Shown: positions 23,789-36,844 of the stretch, piece by piece
Layout: every line of letters begins with the position of its first letter
Position numbering within the stretch: the stretch's first letter is position 1
NCBI RefSeq assembly: GCF_025966695.1
Contig: NZ_JAOEIY010000002.1
Location: 1-64,000, forward strand
Reading direction: 5' to 3'
Source: Stutzerimonas sp. S1
GTDB taxonomy: Bacteria; Pseudomonadota; Gammaproteobacteria; Pseudomonadales; Pseudomonadaceae
DNA: 64,000 nucleotides
Made by a program: the position numbers and the translations under genes
Notes under the pieces: model-generated
Databases searched by the model: none
The model's input: only the letters and a program-made list of their open reading frames with translations
What the model was told of the DNA's origin: nothing

Positions 23789-24469
23789 TTAGGCGCTCCA
23801 GTCGGCACGATTGGGGCGATCCAGATGATCTGCTAGTGCTTTCGCGAAGGTGGAGCGGGGGATTGCTCGAGCACCGAAATTGGCCAGGTGGTAAGTGGGC
23901 ATCTGGCAATCAATCAGCTCGAACCCCCAGCTTTGCAGGCGTTCCGCCAGCGTGACAAAACCTACCTTGGAGGCGTCGGTGGCTCGGCTGAACATGGATT
24001 CACCGAAGAATAGGCAACCGATCGCCAATCCATACAGGCCGCCGACCAGCTCGTCGTTGCGCCAGACTTCAACGGAATGGGCGATGCCCATGTCGTGTAG
24101 TTTGCTGTAGGCCAGCTGCATCGTATCGGTGATCCAGGTACCGTCGGCATAGCTGCGAGGGGCTGCGCAGCCCTTTATGATTTCTGTGAACGCTTGATCG
24201 AACGTAACCCGGTAGACACCTTGCCGCATACGCTTGCGTAGGCTGCGAGAAACATGCAATTCCTGTGGATATAGCACAGTGCGCGGATCAGGCGACCACC
24301 ACAGCAGCGGTTGCCCCTCTTGGTACCATGGAAAACAGCCGTGACGATAGGCGGCGAGCAGGCGTTCCGGGCTCAGGTCACCACCGGCAGCGAGTAATCC
24401 ATTAGGTTCGCGCAGCGCCTTCTCCAGGGGGGGGAATGCGAGCGAGTCGCGTTGCAGCCAGGTCAACAT
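23789..24469 (-). CDS. aat: Leucyl/phenylalanyl-tRNA--protein transferase Aat
   Basis: 226 residues. [37 protein letters not shown] is the conserved N-terminal block (residues 12-48). [26 protein letters not shown] and GESMFS are further family motifs. Aat adds Leu or Phe to proteins beginning with Arg or Lys, creating primary N-degrons. It precedes bpt on the same strand and lies near clpSA, so the whole N-degron route is local. Confidence 0.97.
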   Translation of the reverse strand: MLTWLQRDSLAFPPLEKALREPNGLLAAGGDLSPERLLAAYRHGCFPWYQEGQPLLWWSPDPRTVLYPQELHVSRSLRKRMRQGVYRVTFDQAFTEIIKGCAAPRSYADGTWITDTMQLAYSKLHDMGIAHSVEVWRNDELVGGLYGLAIGCLFFGESMFSRATDASKVGFVTLAERLQSWGFELIDCQMPTYHLANFGARAIPRSTFAKALADHLDRPNRADWSA

Positions 24470-24515
24470 ATCGCTATGCCGAAGGAGGGGCGGGTGGCAA
24501 TCACCCGCCGAATGG

Positions 24516-25472
<957 letters not shown>

Positions 25473-25676
25473 TCATAAGCCTTTGTTGCGAATAGAGAAG
25501 CGTGCTCCAGTCGAGCCGCGCCGGGAAAACTGGCGTTTATGCTACACCGAAGCATCGCCAAAAGCCCAAGCCGGCGCGGAACCGGCATGCGATCGAACCG
25601 ACAAACCCGTACAATGCCGAGGTTCTGGCAGACTACGGTTCATCGAGCGCGCCGCAGGCGCAGGAAATACAGCGTT

Positions 25677-28085
25677 TTGAAGAATTCCTCCTCTACCGCG
25701 CCAGCGGCCGTCTGGCGCCAGCAATTGCATTACCGCCTGAAGGAGGGTGCCCTGATCGCCCTGGGTGCCCTGTGTGCCTATCTCTGGATGGCGTTGCTTA
25801 CTTACGATCCCTCCGATCCAGGCTGGACTCACACCAGCAATGTCCAGCAGGTGCAGAACGCCGCTGGTCGCGCTGGCGCCTGGTTCGCCGATGTCCTGTT
25901 CATGGCGCTGGGCTATTTCGCCTACCTATTCCCGCTGCTGCTGGGTATCAAGACCTGGCAGGTGTTCCGAGCGCGCCACGAGGCCTGGCGTTGGAACGGC
26001 TGGCTGTTCTCTTGGCGCCTGATCGGGCTGGTATTCCTGGTCCTCTCCGGTTCTGCGCTGGCTTACATTCATTTTCAGTCGGCGGATGGCTTGCCAGCTT
26101 CGTCCGGTGGCGCGCTGGGCGAAAGCCTGGGACGGCTCGCGGAAGCGGCGCTGAATGTCCAGGGCAGTACATTGCTGCTGTTGGCTTTCTTCCTGTTCGG
26201 GCTGACCGTGTTCACCGATTTGTCTTGGTTCAAAGTGATGGACCTGACCGGCAAGATCACGCTCGATCTGCTCGAGCTGATCCAGAGTTTCTTCAGCCGC
26301 TGGTGGTCCGCGCGCGCCGAGCGCAAGCAGATGGTGGCCAAGCTGCGTGAAGTGGACGATGTGGTCAGTGAAGTCGCCGCGCCGATGGTGCGCGATCGCA
26401 ATGAACAGGCGCGGGTCAAGGAGCGCCTGATCGAGCGCGAAGAAGCGCTGACCAAGCACATGAGCGAACGGGATAAGCGCGTCGCACCGGTGATCGCGCC
26501 GCCGCCACCGCCGAAAGCCAGTGAGCCGAGCAAGCGCGTGCTGAAGGAGAAACAGGCCAACCTGTTCGTCGATCCGCTGATCGAAGGCAGCCTGCCGCCG
26601 ATCTCCCTGCTCGATGCGGCCGAGAAACAGCAGAAGCAGTACTCGCCAGAGTCGCTGGAGGCAATGTCGCGACTGTTGGAAATCAAGCTGAAGGAGTTTG
26701 GCGTCGAGGTCATCGTCGAGTCGGTTCATCCCGGCCCCGTGATCACCCGTTTCGAGATTCAGCCGGCGGCGGGCGTCAAGGTCAGCCGAATCTCCAACCT
26801 GGCCAAGGACCTCGCGCGCTCTCTTGCGGTGATCAGTGTGCGCGTGGTCGAGGTGATTCCGGGCAAAACTACCGTGGGTATCGAGATTCCCAACGAGGAT
26901 CGCCAGATCGTGCGCTTCTCCGAAGTGCTGTCGTCGGCGCCTTACGACGATGCCAAATCCCCGGTTACCCTAGCTCTCGGTCACGATATCGGCGGCAAGC
27001 CGGTGATCGCCGACCTGGCGAAGATGCCGCACCTGCTGGTGGCTGGTACTACCGGTTCCGGTAAATCGGTGGGGGTCAACGCAATGATCCTGTCGATTCT
27101 GTTCAAGTCCACGCCGGAAGAGGCGCGACTGATCATGATCGACCCGAAGATGCTCGAACTGTCGATCTACGAAGGCATCCCGCATCTGCTCTGTCCAGTC
27201 GTTACCGACATGAAGGAAGCGGCCAATGCGCTGCGCTGGAGCGTCGCCGAAATGGAGCGGCGCTACAAGCTCATGGCTGCCATGGGCGTGCGCAACCTTG
27301 CCGGGTTCAATCGCAAGATCAAGGATGCCGAAGAAGCTGGCACGCCGCTGAGTGATCCGCTGTTCCGTCGCGAAAGCATGGATGACGTGGCGCCGCTGCT
27401 GAAGCCGCTGCCGACCATCGTGGTGGTGGTGGACGAATTTGCCGACATGATGATGATCGTCGGCAAGAAGGTCGAAGAGCTGATCGCACGTATTGCCCAG
27501 AAGGCGCGGGCGGCAGGTATCCATCTGATCCTCGCGACTCAGCGTCCATCGGTGGATGTGATCACCGGTTTGATCAAAGCCAACATTCCGACCCGTATGG
27601 CGTTTCAGGTTTCGAGCAAAATCGATTCACGCACGATCCTCGATCAGGGCGGCGCCGAGCAGTTGCTCGGTCACGGTGACATGCTCTATCTGCCGCCCGG
27701 CACCGGTCTACCGATTCGCGTGCATGGCGCCTTTGTCTCCGATGACGAAGTACACCGTGTGGTCGAGGCCTGGAAGGCGCGCGGCGCGCCGGATTACATC
27801 GAGGAAATTCTCGTCGGTGGCGAAGACTCCGGCGGCGGCTTCGATGGTGGCAGTGGTGGCGAAGGTGGTGGCGAAGGCAGCGAGGAGGATCCGCTGTACG
27901 ACGAGGCCGTACGCTTCGTCACCGAAAGTCGCCGCGCATCGATTTCCGCCGTGCAGCGCAAACTGAAGATCGGCTACAACCGCGCCGCCAGGATGATCGA
28001 AGCCATGGAAATGGCCGGCGTGGTGACATCCATGAATACCAACGGCTCGCGCGAGGTCATCGCGCCGCCGCCTATGCGCGATTGA
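25677..28085 (+). CDS. ftsK: DNA translocase FtsK
   Basis: About 802 residues. Four or so N-terminal membrane segments (about 20-200) anchor it at the septum. A basic/proline linker follows, then the RecA-like motor with Walker A GTTGSGKS (about residue 457) and Walker [10 protein letters not shown] Gly/Glu-rich linker then leads to the C-terminal gamma winged helix that reads KOPS. FtsK pumps DNA and activates XerCD at division. The frame opens earlier (25539), but those residues are basic and unlike FtsK. TTG at 25677 gives [22 protein letters not shown], like other pseudomonad FtsK, and has AGGAAA upstream. Confidence 0.93.
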   Translation: MKNSSSTAPAAVWRQQLHYRLKEGALIALGALCAYLWMALLTYDPSDPGWTHTSNVQQVQNAAGRAGAWFADVLFMALGYFAYLFPLLLGIKTWQVFRARHEAWRWNGWLFSWRLIGLVFLVLSGSALAYIHFQSADGLPASSGGALGESLGRLAEAALNVQGSTLLLLAFFLFGLTVFTDLSWFKVMDLTGKITLDLLELIQSFFSRWWSARAERKQMVAKLREVDDVVSEVAAPMVRDRNEQARVKERLIEREEALTKHMSERDKRVAPVIAPPPPPKASEPSKRVLKEKQANLFVDPLIEGSLPPISLLDAAEKQQKQYSPESLEAMSRLLEIKLKEFGVEVIVESVHPGPVITRFEIQPAAGVKVSRISNLAKDLARSLAVISVRVVEVIPGKTTVGIEIPNEDRQIVRFSEVLSSAPYDDAKSPVTLALGHDIGGKPVIADLAKMPHLLVAGTTGSGKSVGVNAMILSILFKSTPEEARLIMIDPKMLELSIYEGIPHLLCPVVTDMKEAANALRWSVAEMERRYKLMAAMGVRNLAGFNRKIKDAEEAGTPLSDPLFRRESMDDVAPLLKPLPTIVVVVDEFADMMMIVGKKVEELIARIAQKARAAGIHLILATQRPSVDVITGLIKANIPTRMAFQVSSKIDSRTILDQGGAEQLLGHGDMLYLPPGTGLPIRVHGAFVSDDEVHRVVEAWKARGAPDYIEEILVGGEDSGGGFDGGSGGEGGGEGSEEDPLYDEAVRFVTESRRASISAVQRKLKIGYNRAARMIEAMEMAGVVTSMNTNGSREVIAPPPMRD

Positions 28086-28102
28086 ATCGCTTCGAGGGCT
28101 AC

Positions 28103-28729
28103 ATGCAATTGATCCGTCTGCTGTGTGCATCTGTCCTGCTGGTTGCCCTGGCTCCGGCTCACGCCGACCAGGCCGCCTCAACCAAACGTCTGACCGGCCT
28201 GTTGAACCAGGCTGAAACCCTGACTGGTCGCTTCTCGCAGCTTTCGCTCGATGGCAGCGGCACACAGCTGCAGGAAACCTCCGGCGAGCTGGCGCTCAAG
28301 CGCCCCGGCCAGTTCCGCTGGCATACGGACGAGCCGATGGAGCAGCTGCTGGTTTCCAATGGCGAGAAGGTCTGGTTGTACGACCCGGATCTCGAGCAGG
28401 TCACCATCCAGAAGCTCGACCAGCGCCTGACGCACACGCCGGCGCTGCTGCTCTCCGGTGACGTCTCCACCATCAGCGAGAACTTCGAGGTCTCTCACAA
28501 GGAGGCGGGCGACGTGGTCGACTTCACCCTCAAGCCCAAGGCCAAGGACACACTGTTCGACAATCTGCGTCTGTCGTTCCGCGGCGGTGTGATCAACGAC
28601 ATGCAGCTGATCGACAGCGTCGGTCAGCGCACCAATATCCTGTTCATGGGCGTGAAGATGAATCAGCCGCTGAAGGCGGATCTGTTCACCTTCGAAATTC
28701 CCGAGGGCGCTGACGTCATTTCCGAGTGA
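28103..28729 (+). CDS. lolA: Outer-membrane lipoprotein carrier LolA
   Basis: 208 residues with a Sec signal peptide ([21 protein letters not shown], cut before DQ) and the LolA half-barrel sequence ([10 protein letters not shown] ... [18 protein letters not shown]). LolA shuttles lipoproteins from LolCDE to LolB across the periplasm. The ATG at 28103 follows GAGGG and is preferred to the TTG seven codons upstream. It starts 17 bases after ftsK, an arrangement shared with E. coli (ftsK-lolA-rarA). Confidence 0.95.
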   Translation: MQLIRLLCASVLLVALAPAHADQAASTKRLTGLLNQAETLTGRFSQLSLDGSGTQLQETSGELALKRPGQFRWHTDEPMEQLLVSNGEKVWLYDPDLEQVTIQKLDQRLTHTPALLLSGDVSTISENFEVSHKEAGDVVDFTLKPKAKDTLFDNLRLSFRGGVINDMQLIDSVGQRTNILFMGVKMNQPLKADLFTFEIPEGADVISE

Positions 28730-28799
28730 TCTTCATCTGACATTCGTATCAGACGGCCTGCGCAGCGGCGGGCCGCTGCAATCGAGGTAACCGTCCGCA

Positions 28800-30125
28800 A
28801 TGGACCTGTTCAGTCGCGAACCTGTCGCCCAACCCCTTGCCGCGCGTCTGCGTGCAGCCAGCCTTGACGAGTACGTCGGGCAGGAGCACCTGCTCGCGCG
28901 CGGCAAGCCGTTGCGCGAGGCGCTGGAGCAGGGCGCGCTGCACTCCATGGTGTTCTGGGGGCCGCCCGGGGTTGGTAAGACCACTCTGGCGCGGCTCCTG
29001 GCAAAAGTCTCCGATGCCCATTTCGAGACGGTTTCCGCCGTGCTTGCCGGGGTCAAGGAGATTCGCCAGGCGGTAGAAATCGCCAAGCAGCAGGCCGCCC
29101 AGTACGGACGGCGCACCATTTTGTTCGTCGATGAAGTGCATCGCTTCAACAAGTCCCAGCAGGACGCGTTCCTGCCTTACGTCGAAGACGGCACGCTGAT
29201 CTTCATCGGTGCGACCACCGAGAACCCCTCCTTCGAACTCAACAACGCGTTGCTTTCGCGCGCCCGCGTCTACGTGCTGAAAAGCCTCGACGAAGCGGCG
29301 CTGCGCAAGCTGGTCGCCCGTGCGCTGAGCGATCCGAAAGGGCTGGGTGACCAGCATCTGGAGCTGCCGGAAGAGAGCTTCCAGATGCTGCTGGCTGCTG
29401 CCGATGGCGACGGGCGCCGACTGCTCAATCTGCTGGAGAACGCCTCCGACCTGGCCGAGCAGGGCGGAGTCATCAGCACCGATCTGCTGCAGGATCTGTT
29501 GGGCGACAGCCGTCGCCGTTTCGATAAGGGTGGTGAGGCGTTCTACGACCAGATTTCGGCACTGCACAAGTCCGTGCGCGGCTCCAATCCCGACGCGGCA
29601 CTGTACTGGTTCGCGCGCATGCTCGACGGCGGCTGCGACCCGCTGTACATCGCCCGGCGTGTCGTGCGTATGGCCAGCGAAGAGATTGGCAATGCCGACC
29701 CGCGCGCGCTGCCGCTGTGCCTGAACGCCTGGGACGTGCAGGAACGGCTGGGCAGCCCGGAAGGGGAACTGGCCGTGGCGCAGGCGATCGTCTATCTCGC
29801 CTGCGCGCCGAAGAGCAACGCGGTCTACGCCGCCTTCAAGGCAGCGATGCGTGACGCGGCGGAGAACGGCTCGCAGGAAGTGCCGCTGCATCTGCGTAAT
29901 GCGCCGACCAAGCTGATGAAGGAACTGGGCTACGGCAATGAATATCGCTACGCCCATGACGAGCCGGACGCCTATGCCGCCGGTGAGGATTATTTCCCCG
30001 AAGCGATGGAGCCGCGGCGTTACTACCATCCGGCCCCACGGGGACTGGAAAGCAAGATTCGCGACAAGCTGGAACACTTGGCACGACTCGATCGTGAAAG
30101 CCCCATCCAACGGAGAAAGGGATGA
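28800..30125 (+). CDS. rarA: Replication-associated recombination protein RarA (MgsA)
   Basis: 441 residues. The AAA+ clamp-loader-like ATPase has Walker [10 protein letters not shown] (about 59-67), Walker [10 protein letters not shown] and sensor 1 GATTENPSF. The C-terminal tetramerisation domain ends with the conserved GYKY-like [24 protein letters not shown]. RarA acts at stalled replication forks and gaps with SSB. It overlaps crcB by four bases (ATGA). Confidence 0.96.
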   Translation: MDLFSREPVAQPLAARLRAASLDEYVGQEHLLARGKPLREALEQGALHSMVFWGPPGVGKTTLARLLAKVSDAHFETVSAVLAGVKEIRQAVEIAKQQAAQYGRRTILFVDEVHRFNKSQQDAFLPYVEDGTLIFIGATTENPSFELNNALLSRARVYVLKSLDEAALRKLVARALSDPKGLGDQHLELPEESFQMLLAAADGDGRRLLNLLENASDLAEQGGVISTDLLQDLLGDSRRRFDKGGEAFYDQISALHKSVRGSNPDAALYWFARMLDGGCDPLYIARRVVRMASEEIGNADPRALPLCLNAWDVQERLGSPEGELAVAQAIVYLACAPKSNAVYAAFKAAMRDAAENGSQEVPLHLRNAPTKLMKELGYGNEYRYAHDEPDAYAAGEDYFPEAMEPRRYYHPAPRGLESKIRDKLEHLARLDRESPIQRRKG

Positions 30126-30496
30126 TCCGCATGGCCTTCGCCGTCGCCTGTGGTGGCGTGATCGGCACGTTACTGCGCTTCGCGCTCGCTACCTGGGTCA
30201 GCGCCCAGTGGCCACGGCATTTCTATCTGGCGACCCTGGCGGTGAACCTGCTGGGCTGCCTGCTGATCGGCTATCTCTATGCAACCTTTCTCGCCCGACC
30301 GGACATTTCGCCCGAGCTGCGCGGCGCGCTGATCATCGGCTTTCTTGGCGCACTGACGACTTTCTCCAGCTTCTCCCTGGATGCACTGCGTCTGCTGGAA
30401 AGCGGCCAGCTGGCCACGGCGTTCGCCTACGTCGGCGGCAGTGTGCTTGGTGGCCTGCTGGCGGCCTGGACGGGTCTGGCGCTCGCCAGGTTATGA
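30122..30496 (+). CDS. crcB: Fluoride ion exporter CrcB (Fluc)
   Basis: 124 residues with four membrane helices and the Fluc signatures [10 protein letters not shown] and [13 protein letters not shown]. It forms a dual-topology fluoride channel that removes F- from the cytosol. It is translationally coupled to rarA (ATGA), so it has no room for its own fluoride riboswitch and I see none upstream of rarA. The name crcB has no link to the Crc repressor discussed elsewhere in this window. Confidence 0.95.
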   Translation: MIRMAFAVACGGVIGTLLRFALATWVSAQWPRHFYLATLAVNLLGCLLIGYLYATFLARPDISPELRGALIIGFLGALTTFSSFSLDALRLLESGQLATAFAYVGGSVLGGLLAAWTGLALARL

Positions 30497-30517
30497 ACCG
30501 ACGCCCGTTCACAGTAA

Positions 30518-31849
<1,332 letters not shown>

Positions 31850-31972
31850 GACTTCAGCGCGCTGCGTCAACGCGGTCCTGGCATCAGACCGGATCCTTGA
31901 TCCTCGACAAGGGGCATCGCGGCCGTAATGGCTGTGATGCCCATACCTCAAACGACCTCCCAGGATTCGCCC

Positions 31973-33361
31973 ATGGAATACCTCCCGCTGTTCCACAACC
32001 TCAAGGGCCGTACGGTGCTTATCGTCGGTGGCGGCGATATTGCGCTGCGCAAGGCTCGGCTGCTGAGCGAAGCTGGAGCACGGCTGCGGGTGGTCGCGCC
32101 GAGCATCGAGGCGCAACTAGTCGAGCTGGTAGAGGCGGGCGGTGGCGAGTGTCTAGATCGTGGCTATGACCCGCAGGATTTGCAGGGCTGTGTGCTGGCC
32201 ATCGCGGCTACCGATGACGAGCCGCTGAATGCCTCGGTGTCGCAGCACGCCAGCGCGCTGGGTATGCCGGTCAACGTAGTCGACTCGCCGCAGCTCTGCA
32301 GCGTGATCTTTCCCGCCATCGTCGATCGTTCGCCGCTAGTGATTGCGGTTTCCAGTGGGGGCGACGCACCGGTGCTGGCGCGGTTGATCCGCGCGCGTAT
32401 CGAGACCTGGATCCCAGCGGTTTACGGACAGCTGGCTGGACTGGCGAAACAATTCCGTGCGCAGGTGAAAGCAAAGTTCTCCGACGTGCAGCAGCGGCGG
32501 GTGTTCTGGGAAGAAACGTTTCAGGGGCCGATTGCCGAGCAGGCGCTGGCCGGTCGGACCGCCGAGGCCGAGCGTCTGCTGGCCGAGAAGCTCGCTGGTG
32601 CGGCGCCAAAGGCGCTGGGCGAGGTCTATCTGGTCGGCGCCGGCCCAGGTGATCCTGACCTGTTGACCTTCCGCGCCTTGCGCCTGATGCAGCAGGCCGA
32701 TGTGGTGCTCTACGATCGCCTGGTCGCTCCGGCGATCATCGACCTGTGCCGACGCGATGCCGACCGCATCTACGTAGGCAAGCAGCGTTCGGACCATGCC
32801 GTACCGCAGGAACAGATTAACCAGCAGCTCGTGGAACTGGCCAAGCAAGGCAAGCGCGTGCTGCGGTTGAAGGGCGGCGACCCGTTCATCTTCGGCCGCG
32901 GCGGTGAAGAAATCGAAGAGCTGGCGGCTCACGGTGTGCCGTTCCAGGTCGTGCCGGGCATCACTGCGGCCAGCGGTTGCGCGGCTTACGCGGGTATCCC
33001 GCTGACCCATCGTGATCATGCCCAATCGGTGCGCTTCGTTACCGGCCATCTCAAGGACGGTACCTGCGATCTGCCCTGGGAGGAACTCGCCGCGCCGGCG
33101 CAGACGCTGGTCTTCTACATGGGCCTGGTCGGGCTGCCGGTGATCTGCCGCGAACTGGTGGCCCATGGCTGCAGCGCGCAGACGCCTGCTGCGCTGGTGC
33201 AGCAGGGGACGACGAGTAAGCAGCGCGTGTTTACTGGCACGCTGGCCGATCTGCCGGAGCTGGTCGCCCGGCATGAGGTCCAGGCGCCGACGCTCTTGAT
33301 CGTTGGCGAGGTGGTGCGATTACGGGAAAAACTGGCCTGGTTCGAAGGCGCCCAACCCTGA
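31973..33361 (+). CDS. cysG: Siroheme synthase CysG (trifunctional)
   Basis: 462 residues. The N-terminal NAD-dependent precorrin-2 dehydrogenase/ferrochelatase half has [13 protein letters not shown]. The C-terminal uroporphyrinogen III methyltransferase half has [17 protein letters not shown] and [15 protein letters not shown]. It makes siroheme for sulfite and nitrite reductases. The start at 31973 follows AGGA and gives [12 protein letters not shown]; the in-frame ATG 15 codons upstream is not conserved. A terminator follows. Confidence 0.97.
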   Translation: MEYLPLFHNLKGRTVLIVGGGDIALRKARLLSEAGARLRVVAPSIEAQLVELVEAGGGECLDRGYDPQDLQGCVLAIAATDDEPLNASVSQHASALGMPVNVVDSPQLCSVIFPAIVDRSPLVIAVSSGGDAPVLARLIRARIETWIPAVYGQLAGLAKQFRAQVKAKFSDVQQRRVFWEETFQGPIAEQALAGRTAEAERLLAEKLAGAAPKALGEVYLVGAGPGDPDLLTFRALRLMQQADVVLYDRLVAPAIIDLCRRDADRIYVGKQRSDHAVPQEQINQQLVELAKQGKRVLRLKGGDPFIFGRGGEEIEELAAHGVPFQVVPGITAASGCAAYAGIPLTHRDHAQSVRFVTGHLKDGTCDLPWEELAAPAQTLVFYMGLVGLPVICRELVAHGCSAQTPAALVQQGTTSKQRVFTGTLADLPELVARHEVQAPTLLIVGEVVRLREKLAWFEGAQP

Positions 33362-33381
33362 CGGCAAGTGCCGTAGAAATG

Positions 33382-33409
33382 AAAAAGCCCCGGATTACCG
33401 GGGCTTTTT
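33382..33409. terminator. Bidirectional terminator, cysG / tRNA-Ser
   Basis: AAAAAGCCCCGG, loop ATTA, CCGGGGCTTTTT. It stands 20 bases after cysG and 10 bases after the 3' end of the convergent tRNA gene, with T-runs in both directions. Confidence 0.93.
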
Positions 33410-33419
33410 GCTATGCAGA

Positions 33420-33509
33420 TGGCGGAGGCGGTGAGATTCGAACTCACGGAAGAGTTTCCCCTTCGGCGGTTTTCAAGACCGCTGCCTTCAACCACTCGGC
33501 CACACCTCC
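33420..33509 (-). tRNA. tRNA-Ser (anticodon UGA)
   Basis: On the minus strand a 90-base class II tRNA begins GGAGGTGTGGCCGAGTGG and ends CGCCTCCGCCA, with encoded CCA. The seven-pair acceptor stem closes (GGAGGTG/CGCCTCC). The anticodon loop CTTGAAA gives anticodon TGA. The long variable arm and T-loop GTTCGAATC are present. Confidence 0.97.
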
Positions 33510-33633
33510 GCATAAAGCGGGCGCCATAGTACCGGATCGAAACACACTGTCAAACACTGTTAAGCAAACAGGTGCTGGGGCTCTGCTATAGTCCCGGGCA
33601 AATTGTCTCAGCCTCATCCACGGGAGTGTCGCC

Positions 33634-34302
33634 ATGCACGAACACGAATACGCGCTTAGCCACACACAGGTCGAACAGCGCGAAGTCAGCAAAGTCCTGC
33701 GCAATACTTATGGCCTGTTGGCCATGACGCTGGCCTTCAGTGGCCTTGTTGCGTACCTCGCGATGCAGGCCAACGCCGCGTATCCGAACATCTTCGTGGT
33801 ACTGATCGGCTTCTACGGTCTGTTTTTCCTTACCGTCAAGCTGCGCAATTCAGCTTGGGGACTGGTTTCCACCTTTGTCCTGACCGGATTCATGGGGTAC
33901 ACCCTGGGCCCGGTGCTGAACATGTACCTCGGGTTGAGCAATGGTGGTGAGCTGATCACCTCGGCATTGTCGATGACGGCACTAGTGTTCTTCGGGCTGT
34001 CTGCCTATGTGCTGATCACTCGCAAGGATATGAGTTTTCTCAGCGGCTTCATTACCGCAGGCTTCTTTGTCCTGCTGGGCGCGATGCTGGTCGGCTTCTT
34101 CTTCCAGATCACCGGGCTGCAGCTGGCGATCAGCGCCGGTTTCGTGCTGTTCTCCTCGGCCTGCATCCTGTTCCAGACCAGTGCGATCATCCACGGTGGC
34201 GAGCGCAACTACATCATGGCCACCATTGGTCTGTTCGTTTCGCTGTACAACCTGTTCCTCAGCTTGCTGCAGCTGCTGGGCATTTTCGGTGGCGACGACT
34301 GA
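33634..34302 (+). CDS. yccA: Bax inhibitor-1 / YccA family membrane protein
   Basis: 222 residues with seven predicted membrane segments and the BI-1 family pattern, ending in [20 protein letters not shown]. coli YccA binds and restrains the FtsH protease; BI-1 proteins in general leak Ca2+ or H+. The exact role here is inferred only by family. It starts after GGGAG and ends at a terminator, so it is a single-gene unit. Confidence 0.92.
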   Translation: MHEHEYALSHTQVEQREVSKVLRNTYGLLAMTLAFSGLVAYLAMQANAAYPNIFVVLIGFYGLFFLTVKLRNSAWGLVSTFVLTGFMGYTLGPVLNMYLGLSNGGELITSALSMTALVFFGLSAYVLITRKDMSFLSGFITAGFFVLLGAMLVGFFFQITGLQLAISAGFVLFSSACILFQTSAIIHGGERNYIMATIGLFVSLYNLFLSLLQLLGIFGGDD

Positions 34303-34318
34303 TCACCGGCAGATCGAT

Positions 34319-34342
34319 AAGGCCCGCTTCGGCGGGCTTTTT
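34319..34342 (+). terminator. yccA terminator
   Basis: GCCCGC-TTCG-GCGGGC stem-loop with a stable tetraloop and T-run, 17 bases after the stop codon. Confidence 0.9.
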
Positions 34343-34391
34343 CGTTTTGGCAGCTCGCGTATCATGTCGCTCTGCAATCGACTGGTGAGCC

Positions 34392-34784
34392 ATGAAATTC
34401 GCGATCGCCCTGTTTTCTCCTCCTCATGCGCCGGCCTCGCGCCGGGCGCTGCGCTTTGCCCAAGCGGTGCTCTCCGGTGGGCATGAGATCGTCCGTCTGT
34501 TCTTCTATCAGGACGGTGTGCACAGTGCCTCGGCCAATGTCGTGACCGCGCAGGACGAGCTGGATATCGCCGCAGAGTGGAGCCGCTTCATTGCTGCGCA
34601 GCAGCTAGATGGCGTGGTCTGCATCGCGGCTGGCCTGCGGCGTGGCGTGCTGGACGAGCAGGAAGCGCGGCGCTATGGACGGTCTGCCGCCAACCTCGCC
34701 GCGGGCTGGGAGCTATCCGGGCTCGGCCAGTTGCATGAAGCCGCGCAGCAGGCCGACCGTCTGATCTGCTTCGGAGGCGACTGA
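34392..34784 (+). CDS. tusD: Sulfur relay protein TusD (DsrE)
   Basis: 130 residues of the DsrE family with the active-site Cys77 in DGVVCIAAGLRRG. TusD, in the TusBCD complex, takes persulfide sulfur from TusA and passes it to TusE for the 2-thiouridine made by MnmA (encoded at 13.8 kb). It is the first gene of a tightly packed operon whose junctions are one- or four-base overlaps. Confidence 0.95.
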   Translation: MKFAIALFSPPHAPASRRALRFAQAVLSGGHEIVRLFFYQDGVHSASANVVTAQDELDIAAEWSRFIAAQQLDGVVCIAAGLRRGVLDEQEARRYGRSAANLAAGWELSGLGQLHEAAQQADRLICFGGD

Positions 34785-35143
34785 TGGCTCGTTCGATGCT
34801 GATCATCAGCCGTCAATCGCCCTGGTCGGGACCAGGCGCCCGCGAGGCGTTGGACATTGTGCTCGCGGGTGGTGCATTTGAATTGCCGCTGGGCCTGCTG
34901 TTTCTCGATGACGGGGTGCTGCAGCTCATCCCTGATCAGCAGGCCGCGTGTCTGCAGCAGAAAGATCTGAGCGCCAACCTGCAGGCATTGCCGCTGTTCG
35001 GCGTCGAGGCACTCTATGCCGCCTCGCGCAGTCTCGTTGAACGCGGGCTGGATGGGCAGCCGTTGAGCCTGCCGGTGGAGCTGCTCGACGATGCCGCTCT
35101 GCGTGCCCTCATCAACCGCTACGACCATGTGATCACTATCTGA
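34784..35143 (+). CDS. tusC: Sulfur relay protein TusC (DsrF)
   Basis: 119 residues with the DsrF-like Rossmann core (SLLIISRQSPW-type N-terminus: SMLIISRQSPWSGPGAREAL) and LFLDDGVLQL. It is a structural member of the hexameric TusBCD complex and lacks a catalytic cysteine in the TusD position. Its start codon overlaps the tusD stop, and its own stop overlaps the tusB start. Confidence 0.94.
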   Translation: MARSMLIISRQSPWSGPGAREALDIVLAGGAFELPLGLLFLDDGVLQLIPDQQAACLQQKDLSANLQALPLFGVEALYAASRSLVERGLDGQPLSLPVELLDDAALRALINRYDHVITI

Positions 35144-35445
35144 TGGCGACCCTGCACCTGCTCTCCGATTCTCCCTTCGCGAGCGACCGCTTTGCCAGTT
35201 GCCTGCCGCTGCTCGGCGACGGCGATGGCCTGCTGCTCTGCGGCGACGCCGTCTACGCACTGCGCGGCGCCACGGCCCAGCGCCGCCAGCTCGAACAGCT
35301 GGCGCCGGGCATTGCACTGCACGCACTGGCCGAGGATGTCGAGGCACGCGCGCTTGGTGATCTGCCCGAACGTGTCGTGCTGCTGGATTATCCGGGCTTC
35401 GTCGAGCTGTGCTGTCGATTCGAGCGGGTCAACAGCTGGCTATGA
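35143..35445 (+). CDS. tusB: Sulfur relay protein TusB (DsrH)
   Basis: 100 residues of the DsrH family (MATLHLLSDSPFASDRFASCLPLLG). It is the third subunit of the TusBCD sulfur carrier. It overlaps tusC by one base and tusE by four (ATGA). Confidence 0.92.
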   Translation: MATLHLLSDSPFASDRFASCLPLLGDGDGLLLCGDAVYALRGATAQRRQLEQLAPGIALHALAEDVEARALGDLPERVVLLDYPGFVELCCRFERVNSWL

Positions 35446-35777
35446 ACACCCTGAACGTGGATGGTCGCAGTATTGCTCTGGACGACGACGGTTATCTGCG
35501 CGATCTCGTCGAGTGGAACGAAGCCGTGGCGAGTGCCCTGGCCGAGCAGGAAGGCCTGGCGCTCGAAGCCGATCATTGGGAGATCATCCACCTGCTGCGC
35601 GCGTTCTATCACGAGTTCCAGCTGTCGCCTGCCACGCGCCCGCTGATCAAGTATGTCGCACTCAAGCTGGGGCCTGAAAAGGGCAACAGTCTGCACCTCA
35701 ACCGCCTATTCAAAGGCACCCCGGCCAAGCTGGCAGCCAAGCTGGCGGGGCTGCCCAAACCGAGCAATTGCCTATGA
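35442..35777 (+). CDS. tusE: Sulfur relay protein TusE (DsrC-like)
   Basis: 111 residues of the DsrC/TusE family. The sulfur-carrying Cys110 is the penultimate residue (PKPSNCL), as in E. coli TusE; the second cysteine of true sulfite-reductase DsrC proteins is absent, which supports a tRNA-thiolation role. The start is the ATG of the ATGA overlap with tusB. TusE hands sulfur to MnmA. Confidence 0.95.
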   Translation: MNTLNVDGRSIALDDDGYLRDLVEWNEAVASALAEQEGLALEADHWEIIHLLRAFYHEFQLSPATRPLIKYVALKLGPEKGNSLHLNRLFKGTPAKLAAKLAGLPKPSNCL

Positions 35778-36757
35778 GCCTCACCACCCCTGAAGAGCAT
35801 CCATTCGCCGTTTTCGTGCGCATCCTCGGCAAGGGCAAGCGCGGCGCGCGCGGCCTGACTCGTGAGGAGGCGCGCGAGGCGATGGGCATGTTGCTCGATG
35901 GCCGCGTCGAGGATGCCCAGCTCGGCGCTTTTCTCATGCTGTTGCGCCACAAGGAGGAGAGCGCCGAAGAGCTGGCCGGCTTCACCGACGCGGTGCGCGC
36001 GCGTATCGGCGAGCAGGGCATTACCGTGGATCTCGACTGGCCGAGCTATGCCGGCAAGAAGCGTCACCTGCCTTGGTACCTGCTTGCCGCCAAATGCCTG
36101 GCCGGTAACGGTGTGCGCATCCTGATGCACGGCGGTGGTGCGCATACCGCCGGACGCCTTTACAGCGAACAGTTGCTCGATTTGCTGGGCATCGCGCGTT
36201 GCGAGAGCTGGGGTGAGGTGGGCGCCGTGCTCGAACGCGACCGTCTCGCGTTCATCCCGCTCGGCACCTGGATGCCGGTGCTGCAGCGCATGATCGACCT
36301 GCGCAATGTGCTCGGCCTGCGTTCACCGATCCATTCGCTGGCGCGAATCCTCAACCCGCTCAACGCGCGCTGTGGTTTGCAGAGCATCTTCCATCCCGGC
36401 TATCAGGACACCCACCGCGAGGCCAGTCGCCTGCTCGGTGATCATGCCATCGTGATCAAGGGCGAGGGCGGGGAGATCGAGATCAACCCGGACAACATCT
36501 CCCACCTGTATGGCACCACCGCAGGCGATGCCTGGGACGAGGAGTGGTCGGCGCTGTCGACTCAGCGCCATGTCAAGCCAGCGGAGCTGGAGCCGCAGCA
36601 TTTGCTCGACGTCTGGCGCGGCACCGCCGCCGACGCCTATGGCGAGCTGGCGGTGACGGCAACGATGGCCCTGGGCCTGCGGGGGCTCGGGTACTCGCGC
36701 GATGAAGCCTTCGAGCTGGCCAGCCGTTATTGGGCGCAGCGCAACTTATCGAACTGA
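35774..36757 (+). CDS. ybiB: TrpD2 / YbiB family protein
   Basis: 327 residues resembling anthranilate phosphoribosyltransferase. The N-terminal helical domain has GLTREEAREAMGMLLDGRVEDAQLGAFLMLLRHKEES and the nucleoside-phosphorylase-like fold follows (GNGVRILMHGGGAHTAGR). YbiB of E. coli binds DNA non-specifically and lacks TrpD activity, so tryptophan synthesis is not implied. It is joined to tusE by an ATGA overlap, making a five-gene unit. Confidence 0.88.
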   Translation: MSLTTPEEHPFAVFVRILGKGKRGARGLTREEAREAMGMLLDGRVEDAQLGAFLMLLRHKEESAEELAGFTDAVRARIGEQGITVDLDWPSYAGKKRHLPWYLLAAKCLAGNGVRILMHGGGAHTAGRLYSEQLLDLLGIARCESWGEVGAVLERDRLAFIPLGTWMPVLQRMIDLRNVLGLRSPIHSLARILNPLNARCGLQSIFHPGYQDTHREASRLLGDHAIVIKGEGGEIEINPDNISHLYGTTAGDAWDEEWSALSTQRHVKPAELEPQHLLDVWRGTAADAYGELAVTATMALGLRGLGYSRDEAFELASRYWAQRNLSN

Positions 36758-36844
36758 CGGATCGATTCAAGCAACCTTTCGGGCACATCGATCGAACGAT
36801 CATCCCTAGAGTGCTTTCTAGTTAAAAACGACTGGAGGCCGCGA

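Noticed and set aside
30122..30496. Possible link of crcB to the Crc/CrcZ catabolite repression system
   Set aside because: The name similarity is accidental; this gene encodes a Fluc-type fluoride exporter.
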